The translations under genes and the position numbers were made by a program. From Penium margaritaceum (lineage: Eukaryota > Streptophyta > Zygnematophyceae > Desmidiales > Peniaceae), in the NCBI GenBank assembly GCA_023375785.1, contig SZWC01002444.1:90485-154484 (forward strand): DNA of 64,000 nucleotides, written 5' to 3'. Below the pieces are notes generated by a model. The model searched no databases. It saw only the letters and a program-made list of their open reading frames with translations, and was not told the origin of the DNA. Below, piece by piece: positions 45,179-58,900 of this stretch; within the stretch, counting starts at the first letter, position 1, and each line of letters begins with the position of its first letter.

Positions 45179-45369
45179 TCGATACATAGGGTTCCCAAAC
45201 CATTGTCTCTCCCTCCGACCATTTGTGACTCGTGTTATGAGTTGTCAATGTTGACCACACATAGTGGATTTCTTTGGTCATAGTCAGTGACGTATGCATC
45301 CCTTGGTTGGTCACTTTGCACGCTAACCACACCGTGCCACTACTTGTTGAAGGTCTTTATACTTGCTAG
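45179..45369 (+). repeat. Monomer type F (191 bp)
   Basis: Diagnostic bases are TCGATACATAGGGTTCCC, ATTGTCTCTCCCTC, TCAATGTTGACC, GTCATAGTCAGTGACGTATG and GCACGCTAGCC. It is the target monomer type disrupted at its start by element 2. Confidence 0.95.
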
Positions 45370-48300
45370 TTGATAACTAGTGTTCCCAATCCATTGTTTC
45401 CCCCTCTTACCATTTGTGACTCGTATTATGAGTTTTCAATGTTGACCACACACTGTGAAATTCTTTTGGTCATGGTTATTGGCATATGCCTACTTTGGTT
45501 TGTCACTGTACATGGTTGCCACGCCGTGTCACTACGTATTGAAGGTCTTTGTGCTTTCTAGTTGATAGCTAGTGTTCCCAAGCCATTGTTACCCCATCTG
45601 AATATCTGTGACTCTTGTTGTGAGTTGTCAATGTTGACCACATGAAGTGAAATTCTTTGGTCATGGTCAGTGACATATGCATACTTTGGTTGGTCACTGT
45701 GCATGGTAGCCACACTGTGCCACTACATATTGAAGGTCTTTGTACTTGCTAGTCGATAACTAGTATTCACAAACCATTGTTTCCCCCTCTGACCATTTGT
45801 GACTCGTGTTATGAGTTGTCCAAGTTGACCACGCATAGTGACATTCTTTGGTCATGGTCAGTGACATATGCCTACTTTGGTTGGTCATTGTACATGGTAG
45901 CCACACCGTGCCACTACTTATTGAAGATCCTTGTGCTTGCTAGTTGATACCTGGTGTTCCCAAACCATCGTTTCCCCCTCTGACCATTTGTGACTCGCAT
46001 TATGAGTTGTCAACGTTGACCACACACAGCGGATTTCTTTGGTCAAAGACAGTACATATGCCTACTTTGGTCGGTCATTGTGCATGGTAGCCACACCGTG
46101 CTACTACTTATTGAAGGTCGTTGTACTTGCTAGTTGAAAACTAACATTCCCAAACCATTTTTTCCCCCTCTGACCATTTGTGACTCGTGTTATGGGTTGT
46201 GAACATTGACCACCCATATTGAAATTCTTTGGTCATGGTCAGTGACATATGCCTAGTTTGGTTGTTCGGTGTGCATAGTAGCCACACCGTGCCACTACTT
46301 ATTGAAGTTCTTTGTCCTTTCTAATCGATACTTAGGGTTCCCAAACCATTGTCTCTCCCTCTGACCATTTGTGACTCGTGTTATGAGTTGTCAATGTTGA
46401 CCACACATAGTGGACTTCTTTGGTCATAGTCAGTGATGTATACATCCTTTGGTTGGTCACTGTGCACACTAGCCACACCGTGCCACTACTTGTTGAAGGT
46501 CTTTTTACTTGCTAGTTGATAACTAGTGTTCCCAACCCTCTATTTCCCCCTCTGACCATTTGTGACTCGTGTTATGAGTTTTCAACGTTGACCACACACT
46601 GTGAAGTTCTTTTGGTCATGGTTAGTGGCATATGCCTACTTTGGTTTGTCATTGTACATGGTTGCCACGCCGTGTCACTACGTATTGAAGGTCTTTGTGC
46701 TTTCTAGTTGATAGCTTGTGTTCCCAAGCCATTGTTATCCCCTCTGACTATCTGTGACTCTTGTTGTGAGTTGTCAACGTTGACCACATGAAGTGGAATT
46801 CTTTGGTCATGGTCAGTGACACATGCATACTTTGGTTGGTCACTGTGCATGGTAGCCACACTGTGCCACTACATATTGAAGCTCTTTGTTCTTGCTAGTT
46901 GAAAACTAGTATTCAAAAACCATTGTTTCCCCCTCTGACCATTTGTGACTCGTGTTATGAGTTGTCAAAGTTGACCACACATAGTGACATTCTTTGGTCA
47001 TGGTCAGTGACATATGCCTACTTTGATTGGTCATTGTACATGGTAGCCACACCGTGTCACTACTTATTGAAGTTCCTTGTGCTTGCTAGTTGATACCTGG
47101 TGTTCCCAAACCATCGTTTCCCCCTCTGACCATTTGTGACTCGCATTATGAGTTGTCAACGTTGACCAAACACAGCGGATTTCTTTTGGTCAAAGGCAGT
47201 ACATATGCCTACTTTGGCCGGTCATTGTGCATGGTAGCCACACCGTGCTACTACTTATAAAAGGTCGTTGTACGTGCTAGTTGAAAGCTAATATATCGAA
47301 AACATTGTTTCCCCCTCTGACCATTTGTGACTCGTGTTATGAGTTTTCAACGTTGACCACACACTGTGAAATTCTTTTGGTCATGGTGAGTGGCATATGC
47401 CTACTTTTGTTTGTCACTGTACATGGTTGCCACGCTGTGTTACTACGTATTGAAGGTCTTTGTGCATTCTAGTTGATAGCTAGTGTTCCCAAACCATGGT
47501 TACCCCCTCTGACTATCTGTGAGTCTTGTTGTGAGTTGTCAATGTTGACCACATGAAGTGAAATTCTTTGGTCATGGTCAGTAACATATGCATACTTTGG
47601 TTGGTCACTGTGCATGGTAGCCACACTGTGCCACTACATATTGAAGGTCATTGTACTTGCTAGTCGATAACTAGTATTCACGAACCATTGTTTCCCCCTC
47701 TGACCATTTGTGACTCGTGTTATGAGTTGTAAAAATTGACCACACATAGTGACATTCTTTGGTCATGGTCAGTGACATATGCCTACTTTCATTGGTCATT
47801 GTAGATGGTAGCCACACCGTGCCACTACTTATTCAAGGTCCTTGTGCTTGCTAATTTATACATGGTGTTCCCAAACCATCGTTTCTCCCTCTGACCATTT
47901 GTGACTCGCATTATGAGTTGTCAACGTTGACCACACACAGCGGATTTCTTTGGTTAAAGGCAGTACATATGCCTACTTTGGTCGGTCATTGTGCATGGTA
48001 GCCACACCGTGCTACTATTTATTGAAGGTCGTTGTACTTGCTAGTTGAAAACTAATATTCCGAAACCATTGTTCCCCCCTCTGACCATTTGTGACTCGTG
48101 TTATGGGTTGTGAACGTTGACCACCCATATTGAAATTCCTTGGTCATGGTCAGTGACATATGCCTAGTTTGTTTGTTCGGTGTGCATAGTAGCCATACCG
48201 TGCCACTACTTATTGAAAATCTTTGTCCTTTCAAGTCGATACATAGGGTTCCCAAACCATTGTCTCTCCCTCTGACCATTTGTGACTTGTGTTATGAGTT

Positions 48301-51300
48301 GTCAATGTTGACCACACATAGTGGACTTCTTTGGTCATAGTCAGTGACGTATGCATCTTTTGGGTGGTCACTGTGCACGCTAGCCATACTGTGCTAATAC
48401 TTGTTGAAGATCTTTGTACTTGCTAGTTGATAACTAGTGTTCCCAACCCATTGTTTCCCCCTCTGACCAATTTTGACTCGTGTTATGAGTTTTCAACGTT
48501 GACCACACACTGTGAAGTTGTTTTGGTCATGGTTATTGGCATATGCCTACTTTGGTTTGTCACTGTACATGGTTGCCACGCCGTGTCACTACGTATTGAA
48601 GGTCTTTGTGCTTTCTAGTTGATAGCTTGTGTTCCCAAGCCATTGTTACCGCCTCTGACTATCTGTGACTCTTGTTCTGAGTTGTCAACGTTGACCACAT
48701 GAAGTGGAATTCTTTGGTCATGGTCAGTGACATATGCATACTTTGGTTGGTCACTGTGCATGGTAGCCACACTGTGCCACTACATATTGAAGGTCTTTGT
48801 ACTTGCTAGTCAATAACTAGTATTCACAAACCATTGTTTCCCCCTCTTACCATTAGTGACTCGTGTTATGAGTTGTCAAAGTTGACCACACATAGTGACA
48901 TTCTTTGGTCATGGTCAGTGACATATGCCTACTTTGGTTGGTCATTGTACATGGTAGCCACACCGTGCCACTACTTATTAAAGGTCCTTGTGCTTGCTAG
49001 TTGTTACCTGGTGTTCCCAAACCATCGTTTCTCCCTCTGACCATTTGTGACTCGCATTATGAGTTGTCAATGTTGACCACACACAACGGATTTCTTCGGT
49101 CAAAGGCAGTACATATGCCTACTTTGGTCGGTCATTGTGCATGGTAGCCACACCGTGCTACTACTTATTGAAGGTTGTTGTACTTGCTAGTTGAAAACTA
49201 ATATTCCGAAACCATTGTTCCCCCCTCTGAGCATTTGTGACTCGTGTTATGGATTGTGAACGTTGACCACCCATATTGAAATTCCTTAGTCATGGTTATT
49301 GACATATGCCTAGTTTGGTTGTTCGGTGTGCATAGTAGCCACACCGTACCACTACTTATTGAAGTTCTTTGTACTTTCTAGTCAATACATAGGGTTCCCA
49401 AACGATTGTCTCTCCCTCTTACCATTTGTGACTCGTGTTATGAGTTGTCAATGTTGACCACACATAGTGGACTTCTTTGGTCATAGTCAGTGACGTATGC
49501 ATCCTTTGGTTGGTCACTGTGCACGCTTGCCACACCGTGCCACTACTTGTTGAAGGTCTTTGTACTTGCTAGTTGATAACTAGTATTCCCAACCCATTGT
49601 TTCCCCCTCTGACCATTTGTGACTCGTGTTATGAGTTTTCAACGTTGACCACACACTGTGAAATTCTTTTGGTCATGGTTAGTGGCATATGCCTACTTTG
49701 GTTTGTCACTGTACATGGTTGCCACGCCGTGTCACTACGTATTGAAGGTCTTTGTGCTTTCTAGTTGATAGCTAGTGTTCCCAAACCATAGTTACCCCAA
49801 CTGACTATCTGTGACTCTTGTTGTGAGTTGTCAATGTTGACCACATGAAGTGGAATTCTTTGGTCATGGTCAGTGACATATGCATACTTTGGTTGGTCAC
49901 TGTGCATGGTAGCCACACTGTGCCACTGCATACTGAAGGTCTTTGTACTTGCTAGTCGATAACTAGTATTCACAAACCATTGTTTCCCCCTCTTACCATT
50001 TGTGACTCGTGTTATGAGTTTTCAAAGTTGACCACACATAGTGACATTCTTTGGTCATGGTCAGTAACATATGCCTACTTTGGTCGGTCATTGTGCATGG
50101 TAGCCACACCGTGCTACTACTTATTGCAGGTCGTACTTGCTAGTTGCAAACTAATATTCCAAAACCATTATTTCCCCCTCTGACCATTTTTTACTCGTGT
50201 TATGGGTTGTGAATGTTGACCACCCATATCGAAATTTTTTGGTCATGGTCAGTGACATATGCCTAGTTTGGTTGTTTGGCGTGCATAGTAGCCACACCGT
50301 GTCACTACTTATTGAAGTTCTTTGTCCTTTTTAGTCAATACATAGGGTTCCCAAACCATTGTCTTTCCTTCTAACCATTTATGGCGCGTGTTAAAAGCTG
50401 TCAATGTTGACCACACATAGTGGACTTCTTTGGTCAGAGTCAGTGACGTATGCATCCTTTGGTTGGTCACTGTGCACGCTAGCCACACTGTGCCACTACT
50501 TGTTGAAGGTCTTTGTACTTGCTAGTTTATAACTAGCGTTCCCAACCCATTGTTTCCCCCTCTGACCATTTGTGACTCCTGTTATGAGTTTTCAACGTTG
50601 ACCACACACTGTGAAATTCTTTTTGTCATGGTTAGTGGTCATATGCCTACTTTGGTTTGTCACTGTACATGGTTGCCACACCGTGTCACTACTTATTGAA
50701 GGTCTTTATGCTTTCTAGTTGATAGCTAGTGTTCCCAACCCATAGTTCCCAAACCATCCTTTCCCCCTCTGACCATTTGTGACTCGCATTATGAGTTGTC
50801 AACATTGACCACACACAGCGGATTTCTTTGGTCAAAGGCAGTACATATGCCTATTTTGGCCGGTCATTGTGCATGGTAGCCACACCGTGCTACTACTTAT
50901 TGAAGGTCGTTGTACTTGCTAGTTGAAAACTAATATTCGGAAACCATTGTTTCCCCCTCTGACCATTTGTGACTCGTGTTATGGGCTGTGAACGTTGACC
51001 ACCCATATTGAAATTCTTTGGTCATGGTCAGTGACATATGTCTAGTTTGGTTGTTCGGTGTGCATATTAGCCACACCGTGCCACTACTTATTGAAGTTCT
51101 TTGTCCTTTCTAGTCGATAGATAGGGTTCCTAAAACATTGTCTCTCCCTTTGACCATTTGTGACTCGTGTTATGAGTTGTCAATGTTGACCAGACATAGT
51201 GGTTTTCTTTGGTTATTGTCAGTGACGTATGCATCCTTTGGTTGGTCACTGTGCACGCTAGCCACACCGTGCCACTACTTGTTGAAGGTCTTTGTACTTG

Positions 51301-51932
51301 CTAGTTGATAACTAGTGTCCCAACCCATTGTTTCCCCCTCTGACCATTTATGACTCGTGTTATGAGTTTTCAACGTTGACCACACACTGTGAAATTCTTT
51401 TGGTCATGGTTGGTGGCATATGCCTACTTTGGTTTGTCACTGTACATGGTTGCCACACCGTGTCACTACGTCTTGAAGGTCTTTGTGCTTTCTAGTTGAT
51501 AGCTAGTGTTCCCAAACCATTGTTACCCCCTCTGACTATCTGTGACTCTTGTTGTGAGTTGTCAACGTTGACCACATGAAGTGGAATTCTTTGGTCATGG
51601 TCAGTGACATATGCATACTTTGGTTGGTCACTGTGCACGCTAGCCACACTGTGCCACTACTTGTTGAAGGTCTTTGTACTTGCTAGTCGATGACTAGTAT
51701 TCACAAACCATTGTTTCCCCCTCTGACTATCTGTGACTCTTGTTGTGAGTTGTCAACGTTGACCACATGAAGTGGAATTCTTTGGTCATGGTCAGTGACA
51801 TATGCATGCTTTGGTTGGTCACTATGCATGGTAGCCACACTGTACCACTACATATTGAAGGTCTTTGTACTTGCTAGTCGATGACTAGTATTCACAAACC
51901 AAAGTTTCCCCCTCTGACCATTTGTGACTCGT

Positions 51933-51964
51933 GTTATGAGTTGTCAGGGTTGACAACTCATAAC
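51933..51964. repeat. 14-bp fold-back junction in the satellite
   Basis: GTTATGAGTTGTCA (51933-51946) is followed after GGGT by its exact reverse complement TGACAACTCATAAC (51951-51964). The array then jumps from a C monomer to an E monomer. This inverted snippet is absent from normal monomers. Confidence 0.9.
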
Positions 51965-54900
51965 TTGCTAGTTGAAAACTAATATTTGGAAACCATTGTT
52001 TCCCCCTCTGACCATTTGTGACTCATGTTATGGGCTGTGAACGTTGACCACCCATATTGAAATTCTTTGGTCATGGTCAGAGACATATGTCTAGTTTGGT
52101 TGTTCGGTGTGCATATTAGCCACACCGTGCCACTACTTATTGAAGTTCTTTGTCCTTTCTAGTCGATACATAGGGTTCCTAAAACATTGTCTCTCCCTTT
52201 GACCATTTGTGACTCGTGTTATGAGTTGTCAATGTTGACCAGACATAGTGGACTTCTTTGTTCATAGTCAGTGACGTATGCATCCTTTGGTTGGTCAGTG
52301 TGCACGCTAGCCACACCGTGCCACTACTTGTTGAAGGTCTTTGTACTTGCTAGTTGATAACTAGTGTCCCAACCCATTGTTTTCCCCTCTGACCATTTAT
52401 GACTCGTGTTATGAGTTTTCAACGTTGACCACACACTGTGAAATTCTTTTTGTCATGGTTGGTGTCATATGCCTACTTTGGTTTGTCACTGTACATGGTT
52501 GCCACACCGTGTCACTACGTCTTGAAGGTCTTTGTGCTTTCTAGTTGATAGCTAGTGTTCCCAAACCATTGTTACCCCCTCTGACTATCTGTGACTCTTG
52601 TTGTGAGTTGTCAACGTTGACCACATGAAGTGGAATTCTTTGGTCATGGTCAGTGACATATGCATGCTTTGGTTGGTCACTATGCATGGTAGCCACACTG
52701 TGCCACTACATATTGAAGGTCTTTGTACTTGCTAGTCGATGACTAGTATTCACAAACCATTGTTTCCCCCTCTGACCATTTGTGACTCGTGTTATGAGTT
52801 GTCAAGGTTGAACACACATAGTGACATTCTTTGGTCATGGTCAGGAACATATGCCTACTTTGGTTGGTCATTGTACATGGTAGCCACACCGTGTCACTAC
52901 TTATTGAAGGTCCTTGTGCTTGCTAGTTGATACCTGGTGTTCCCAAACCATCGTTTCCCCCTCTGACCATTTGTGACTCGTATTATGAGTTGTCAACGTT
53001 GACCACACACATCGGATTTCTTTGGTCAAAGGCAGTACATATGCCTACTTTGGCCGATCATTGTGCATGGTAGCCACACCGTGGTACTACTTATTGAAGG
53101 TCGTTGTACTTGCTAGTTGAAAACTAATATTCCAAAACCATTGTTTCCCCCTCTGACAATTTGTGACTCGTGTTATGAGTTGTGAACGTTGACCACCCAT
53201 ATTGAAATGCTTTGGTCATGGTCAGTAACATATGCCTAGTTTGGTTGTTCGGTGTACTGGTTTGTCTTTTCTAGTCAATACATAGGGTTCCCAAACCATT
53301 GTCTCTCCCTTTGACCATTTGTGACTCGTGTTATGAGTTGTCAATGTTGAATACACATAGTGGACTTCTTTGGTCATAGTCAGTGACGTATGCATCTTTT
53401 GGTTGGTCACCGTGAACGCTAGCCATACCGTGCCACTACATGTTGAAGGTCTTTGTACTTGCTACTTGATAACTAGTATTCCCAACCCATTGTTTCCCCC
53501 TCTGACCATTTGTGACTCGTGTTATGAGTTTTGAACGTTGACCACACACTGTGAAATTCTTTTGGTCATGGTAAGTGGCATATTCCTACTTTGGTTTGTC
53601 ACTGTACATGGTTGCCACACCGTGTCACTACGTATTGAAGGTCTTTGTGCTTTCTAGTTGATAGCTAGTGTTCCCAAACCATTGTTACCCCTTCTGACTA
53701 TCTGTGACTCTTGTTGTGAGTTGTCAATATTGACCACATGAAGGGAAATTCTTTGGTCATGGTCAGTGACATTTGCATACTTTGGTTGGTCATTGTGCAT
53801 GGTAGCCACACTGTGCCACTAAATATTGAAGGTCTTTGTAGTTGCTAGTTGATAACCAGTATTCACAAACCATTGTTTCCCCCTCTGACCATTTGTGCCT
53901 CGTGTTATGAGTTGTCAAAGTTGACCACACATAGTGACATTCTTTGGTCATGATCAGTGACATATTCCTACTTTGAATGGTCGTTGTACATGGTAGCCAC
54001 ACCGTGCCACTGCTTATTGAAGGTCCTTGTGCTTGCTAGTTGATACCTGGTGTTCCCAAACCATCGTTTCTCCCTCTCACCATTTGTGACTCGCATTATG
54101 AGTTGTCAACGTTGACCACACACAGCGGATTTCTTTGGTCAAAGGCAATACACATGCCTAATTTGGCCGGTCATTGTGCATGGTAGCCACACCGTGGTAC
54201 TACTTATTGAAGGTCGTTGTACTTGCTAGTTGAAAACTAATATTCCGAAACCATTTGTTTCCCCCTCTGACCATTTGTGACTCGTGTTATGGGTTGTGAA
54301 CGTTGACCACCAATATTGAAATTTTTTGGTCATATTCAGTGACATATGCCTAGTTTGGTTGTTCGGTGTGCATAATAGCCACTCCGTGCCACTAGTTATT
54401 GAAGTTCCTTGTCGTTTCTAGTTGATACATAGGGTTCCCAAACCATTGTCTCTCCCTGGGACCATTTGTGACTCGTGTTATGAGTTGTCAATGTTGACCA
54501 CACATAGTGGACTTCTTTGGTCATAGTCAATGACGTATGCATCCTTTGGTTGGCCTCTGTGCACGCTAGCCACACCGTGGCACTACTTGTTGAAGGTCTT
54601 TGTACTTGCTAGTTGATAACTAGTGTTCCCAACCCATTGTTTCCCCCTTTGACCATTTGTGACCCGTGTTATGTGTTTTCAACGTTGACCACACATTGTG
54701 AAATTCTTTTGGTCATGGTTAGTGGCATCTGCCTACTTTGGTTTGTCACAGTACATGGTTGCCACGCAGTGTCACTACGTATTGAAGGTCTTTGTGCTTT
54801 CTAGTTGATAGTTAGTGTTTTCAAACCATTGTTACCCCCTCTGAATATCTGTGACTCTTGTTGTGAGTTGTCAACGTTCACCACATGAAGTGAAATTCTT

Positions 54901-56672
54901 TCGTCGTAGTCAGTGACATATGCATACTTTGGTTGGTCACTGTGCATGGTAGCCACACTGTGCCACTAAATATTGAAGGTCTTTGTACTTGCTAGTCGAT
55001 AACTAGTATTCACAAACCATTGTTTCCCCCTCTGACCATTTGTGACTTGTGTTATGAGTTGTCAAAGTTGACCACACATAGTGACATTCTTTGGTCATGG
55101 TCAGTGACATATGCCTACTTTGGTTGGTCATTGTACATGGTAGCCACACCGTGCCACTACTTATTGAAGGTCCTTGTGCTTGCTAGTTGATACCTGGTGT
55201 TCCCAAACCATNTGAAATTCTTTGGTCATGGTCAGTGACATATGCATACTTTGGTTGGTCACTGTGCATGGTAGCCACACTGTGCCACTACATATTGAAG
55301 GTCTTTGTACTTGCTAGTCGATAACTAGTATTCACAAACCATTGTTTCCCCCTCTGACCATTTGTGACTCGTGTTATGAGTTTTCAACGTTGACCACACA
55401 CTGTGAAATTCTTTTGGTCATGGTTAGTGGCATATGCCTACTTTGGTTTGTCACTGTACATGGTTTCCACGCCGTGTCACTACGTATTGAAGTCTTTGTG
55501 CTTTCTAGTTGATAGCTAGTGTTCCCAAACCATTGTTACCCCCTCTGACTATCTGTGACTCTTGTTGTGAGTTGTCAACGTTGACCACATGAAGTGAAAT
55601 TCTTTGGTCATGGTCAGTGACATATGCATGCTTTGGTTGGTCACTGTGCATGGTAGCCACATTGTGCCACTACATATTGAAGGTCTTTGTACTTGCTAGT
55701 TGATAACTAGTATTCACAAACCATTGTTTCCCCCCTCTGACCAGTCGTGACTCGTGTTATGAGTTGTCAAAGTTGACCACACATAGTGACATTGTTTGGT
55801 TATGGTCAGTGACATATGCCGACTTTGGTTGGTCATTGTACACGGTAGCCACACCGTGCCACTACTTATTGAAGGTCCTTGTGCTTGCTAGTTGATACCT
55901 GGTGTTCCCAAACCATCGTTTCCCCCTCTGACCATTGGTGACTGGCATTATGAGTTGTCAACGTTGACCACACACAACGGATTTCTTTGGTCAAAGGCAG
56001 TACATATGCCTACTTTGGCCGGTCATTGTGCATGGTAGCCACAACCTGCTACTACTTATTGAAGGTCATTGTACGTGCTAGTTGAAAACTAATATTCCGA
56101 AACCATTGTTTCCCCCTCTGTCCATTTGTGACTCGTGTTATGGGTTGTGAACGTTGACCACCCATATTGAAATTCTTTGGTCATGGTCTGTGACATATGC
56201 CTAGTTTGGTTGTTTTGTGTGCATAGTAGCCGCACCGTGCCACTACGTATTGAAGTTCTCTGTCCTTTCTAGTCGATACATAGGGTTCCCAAACCATTGT
56301 CTCTCCCTCTGACCATTTGTGACTCGTGTTATGAGTTGTCGATGTTGACCACACATAGTGGACTTCTTTGGTCATAGTCAGTGACGTATGCATCCTTTGG
56401 TTGGTCACTGTGCATGCTAGCCACACCGTGCCACTACTTGTTGAAGGTCTTTGTACTTGCTAGTCGATAACTAGTATTCACAAACCATTGTTTCCCCCTC
56501 TGACCATTTGTGACTCGTGTTATGAGTTGTCGATGTTGACCACACATAGTGGACTTCTTTGGTCATAGTCAGTGACGTATGCATCCTTTGGTTGGTCACT
56601 GTGCATGCTAGCCACACCGTGCCACTACTTGTTGAAGGTCTTTGTACTTGCTAGTTGATAACTAGTGTTCCC

Positions 56673-57706
56673 TGTCAGAATCTTGATCAAGCCTCACACG
56701 GCTCATCCGGGTTCTCCTCTGTCTCCCTGGCGTCATCCAACTCTCCCTTGGACACCCACTCAGAAGGAAATGGAAAAGCCAGTCCGGTCCCGGTGCACCT
56801 CCCGCGTCCCGCCGCCTGAACGGCTCAGACGGTATGACCAATCAGACTTCTCCGGCCTGACTATCCGACCGTTCGAACCCACCACTATCAACGCCAACGG
56901 ACCTCCGACGCCATGTAACCACCAGCAAGATCTGCCGACAATAGTCCTGCTCCTTGGCCCGTTCGCCTGGCTACAACCAAGGCTCGGCAGAAGAAGCACG
57001 TCCTCCACTCAACGTGGGAGAACTCCCAAGAGCACAAGATTGTGCAGAGCCGTACCGCGCCTCTGCACCGCACAGACACAGAAGCAGCAGCAGCAGCACA
57101 ATGGCGGCTACGACTTCACATCTCGCATCGCTCTCCCTAATGGGTTTAGGCACCTGAACTCTAGCCCCAGGACTAGCTAGACCTATACAGTACTAATAGC
57201 AGTAGGACCCCTGTATTCTATTTGCCTCAGTCAATTCCTTCTCAATTACCTTCATCATCGTTTCCTCAGCCTTATTGCCATCTATGACCTCATCGCTCTC
57301 ATCGCTTGGATCGTTGCCTCCGCTCAATCATCCAATCGCTTCCGCACAAGGGTGTCGGCCCCTCAGCCTCTTGCTTGCACACAGACCTCTGGCCCTCATT
57401 TAGCTGTGCCTTGCAATCAATCCTCAAAGCCGTTATCTGCTTCTCCCTCGCTGCTGTGCCCGAATTGCGGTGACCTTTTTGCCCGCGCTTCGGTGTCCAA
57501 CGTTTCCTCTCTGCTGAAGTGTCGCTTCTCATTTATTATCCTCAGCGCTTCGTCGCTTTCGCTCCTCGCGTTGCCTTCTCTTGCCCTCCCGATTCTGCTC
57601 CCGCTGTGATGTCATCTTCCGTCAGCCTTTCGCACCTTTGTGGTAGCTTCCGCGCCACTTGCTTCTCTACTTCCTTGTATGCACCGCTTCTCCCATTTTC
57701 CTGACA
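56673..57706 (+). repeat. 5' LTR of element 3
   Basis: 1034 bp, TG...CA ends, aligned end to end with 59499-60545. It contains a CAG-repeat stretch near 57076-57097. Confidence 0.94.
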
Positions 57707-57718
57707 CGGTATCAGAGC
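57707..57718 (+). other. Primer-binding site of element 3 (initiator tRNA-Met)
   Basis: CGGTATCAGAGC follows the LTR directly and matches the plant initiator tRNA-Met complement at 11 of 12 positions. Confidence 0.88.
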
Positions 57719-58120
57719 CTAGCAAAAGATCCTGGCTCTTTCCGCCGCTTCCTTGCTCTCAATGATACTGGAACCACCAAGTCGCGCCGCACCGTCCCTT
57801 CCTCCTGCAACTACAAAGACAAACAACACTGTGTATGGGCGCAGCGTTCAACAATCTTGCAGCATTCATCAACCAAAGCAATCTCCTCCTGGCGCCTAAA
57901 TCTCGTCACCGAAGCGCGCCTCCTCTGATCAGCTATCCTCCGCAACGTCTGCATTCTCCAACGCCGCGCACGTGGTTAGCCCCTGCACCTAGTGCAGCAG
58001 TCGTCCTGGCCATCAGGGACGCGTATGGGTACGTCGCTGTAACAAGGACAACTGCTGCATTGCAACTCATCCACATTCCGCAAACTGCCACCATCCTGAT
58101 CTTCTCATGCTGCTGACATC

Positions 58121-58900
58121 ATGTTGACCTTCGAATGCACTCCTCCTCCCTCAGAAGTCCTTCCTCCTTTCCAGGATGACTACCTGGACTACTGCTATGA
58201 TGACTACCTCTACCCTGGTGATCCACTCTCCTCACCTCAAGCCGCCTTCTCAACTGAAGTCTCTCTCGACCCTGCCGCTGCTATGGGTCTTCTCCTCTTC
58301 TCCAACACTCCAATCTTCTCCCGCGAAGAACTAAACCAGTTCATGCTCCTCAACTACGGCACCTCCATTGGTGGTTCCATGCCGCAGCAGACGAGCATTT
58401 CCTCTGCGACCGCACCTCTATCACCGGAAAACAAGTCTCTCTCTACCGATGAACCCGCATCACGCTCGCTCTCCTCGCCTCCAGCAGCCAAAACCACAGC
58501 TCGCTACATCCTGCCTCCAAAACGCATGCAGCTGCCCAGCAATGTCTCAGCCTCGACTCCACTTACTCCCTCCACTGTCTCTGACTCCAAGGTTTCCTGT
58601 GAGAAACCAGCACCCTCCGACGCTCTCGTTTCACTGCCAGCTGACAAACTCCTTTCTGGACCTTCATCCGCTCTGCCTCCCACTGACACGTCCTCAGCAC
58701 AACACCAGCGCAACCACCTTCTCCAGCAGTTCCTCCTGGTTTTTCTCAGCCTGCATTCCCCCTTCCAGCATCTCAAGCTGACATTCACTCAACTCCTTCA
58801 GCAGTTTCTCTTCTCTCAACCAACTTGTCCTCCTGCAGTCAGCCAACCTCTCATCCGCCTCCGCAACCGTCTGACTTCCCCAAAGATCCAAAGCTTCTAG
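58121..58900 (+). pseudogene. Unrecognised open region in element 3
   Basis: A 259-codon plus-strand open frame in the interior. The first third has an acidic/aromatic stretch (DDYLDYCYDDYLYPGD) and SREELNQFMLLNYG; the rest is Ser/Pro/Thr-rich low complexity. It matches no domain I know and does not show the gag-like pattern of elements 1 and 2. It could be a highly diverged gag or a chance frame in C-rich DNA. Confidence 0.35.

Larger units (their letters stand above)
44224..45369 (+). repeat. Reference HOR unit A-B-C-D-E-F, 1146 bp
   Basis: A clean unit with all six monomer types in order, chosen to define the types. The same order and length recur in most units of the window. It contains no gene. 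Each monomer carries the run CCCCCTCTGAC or a close variant about 30 bp from its start, several TGACCA/TGGTCA motifs in both orientations, and a CATATG or GTATGC site in the second half. Confidence 0.97.
40444..56672 (+). repeat. HOR satellite, block 4
   Basis: Resumes in the D monomer cut by the Copia element. A monomers start at 41217, 43078, 44224, 45370, 46516, 48427, 49573, 50526, 51305, 52351, 53466 and 54613, and a last one at 56653 is cut by element 3. The cleanest units are 43078-46516 (three of 1146 bp) and 48427-49573. The rest are irregular: an F/B hybrid near 42121, an E/A hybrid at 47281, a C/D hybrid near 50030, a B-to-D jump near 50740, C/B hybrids and a fold-back near 51690-51970, a shortened E near 53265, and C/A and C/F hybrids near 55318 and 56461. 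Collapsed gaps sit at 40674 and 55212. Confidence 0.97.

Noticed and set aside
44224-45369. A canonical CENP-B box in the monomers
   Set aside because: No match to the TTCG....CGGGA pattern; only the unrelated GTCAACGTTGAC palindrome is present.
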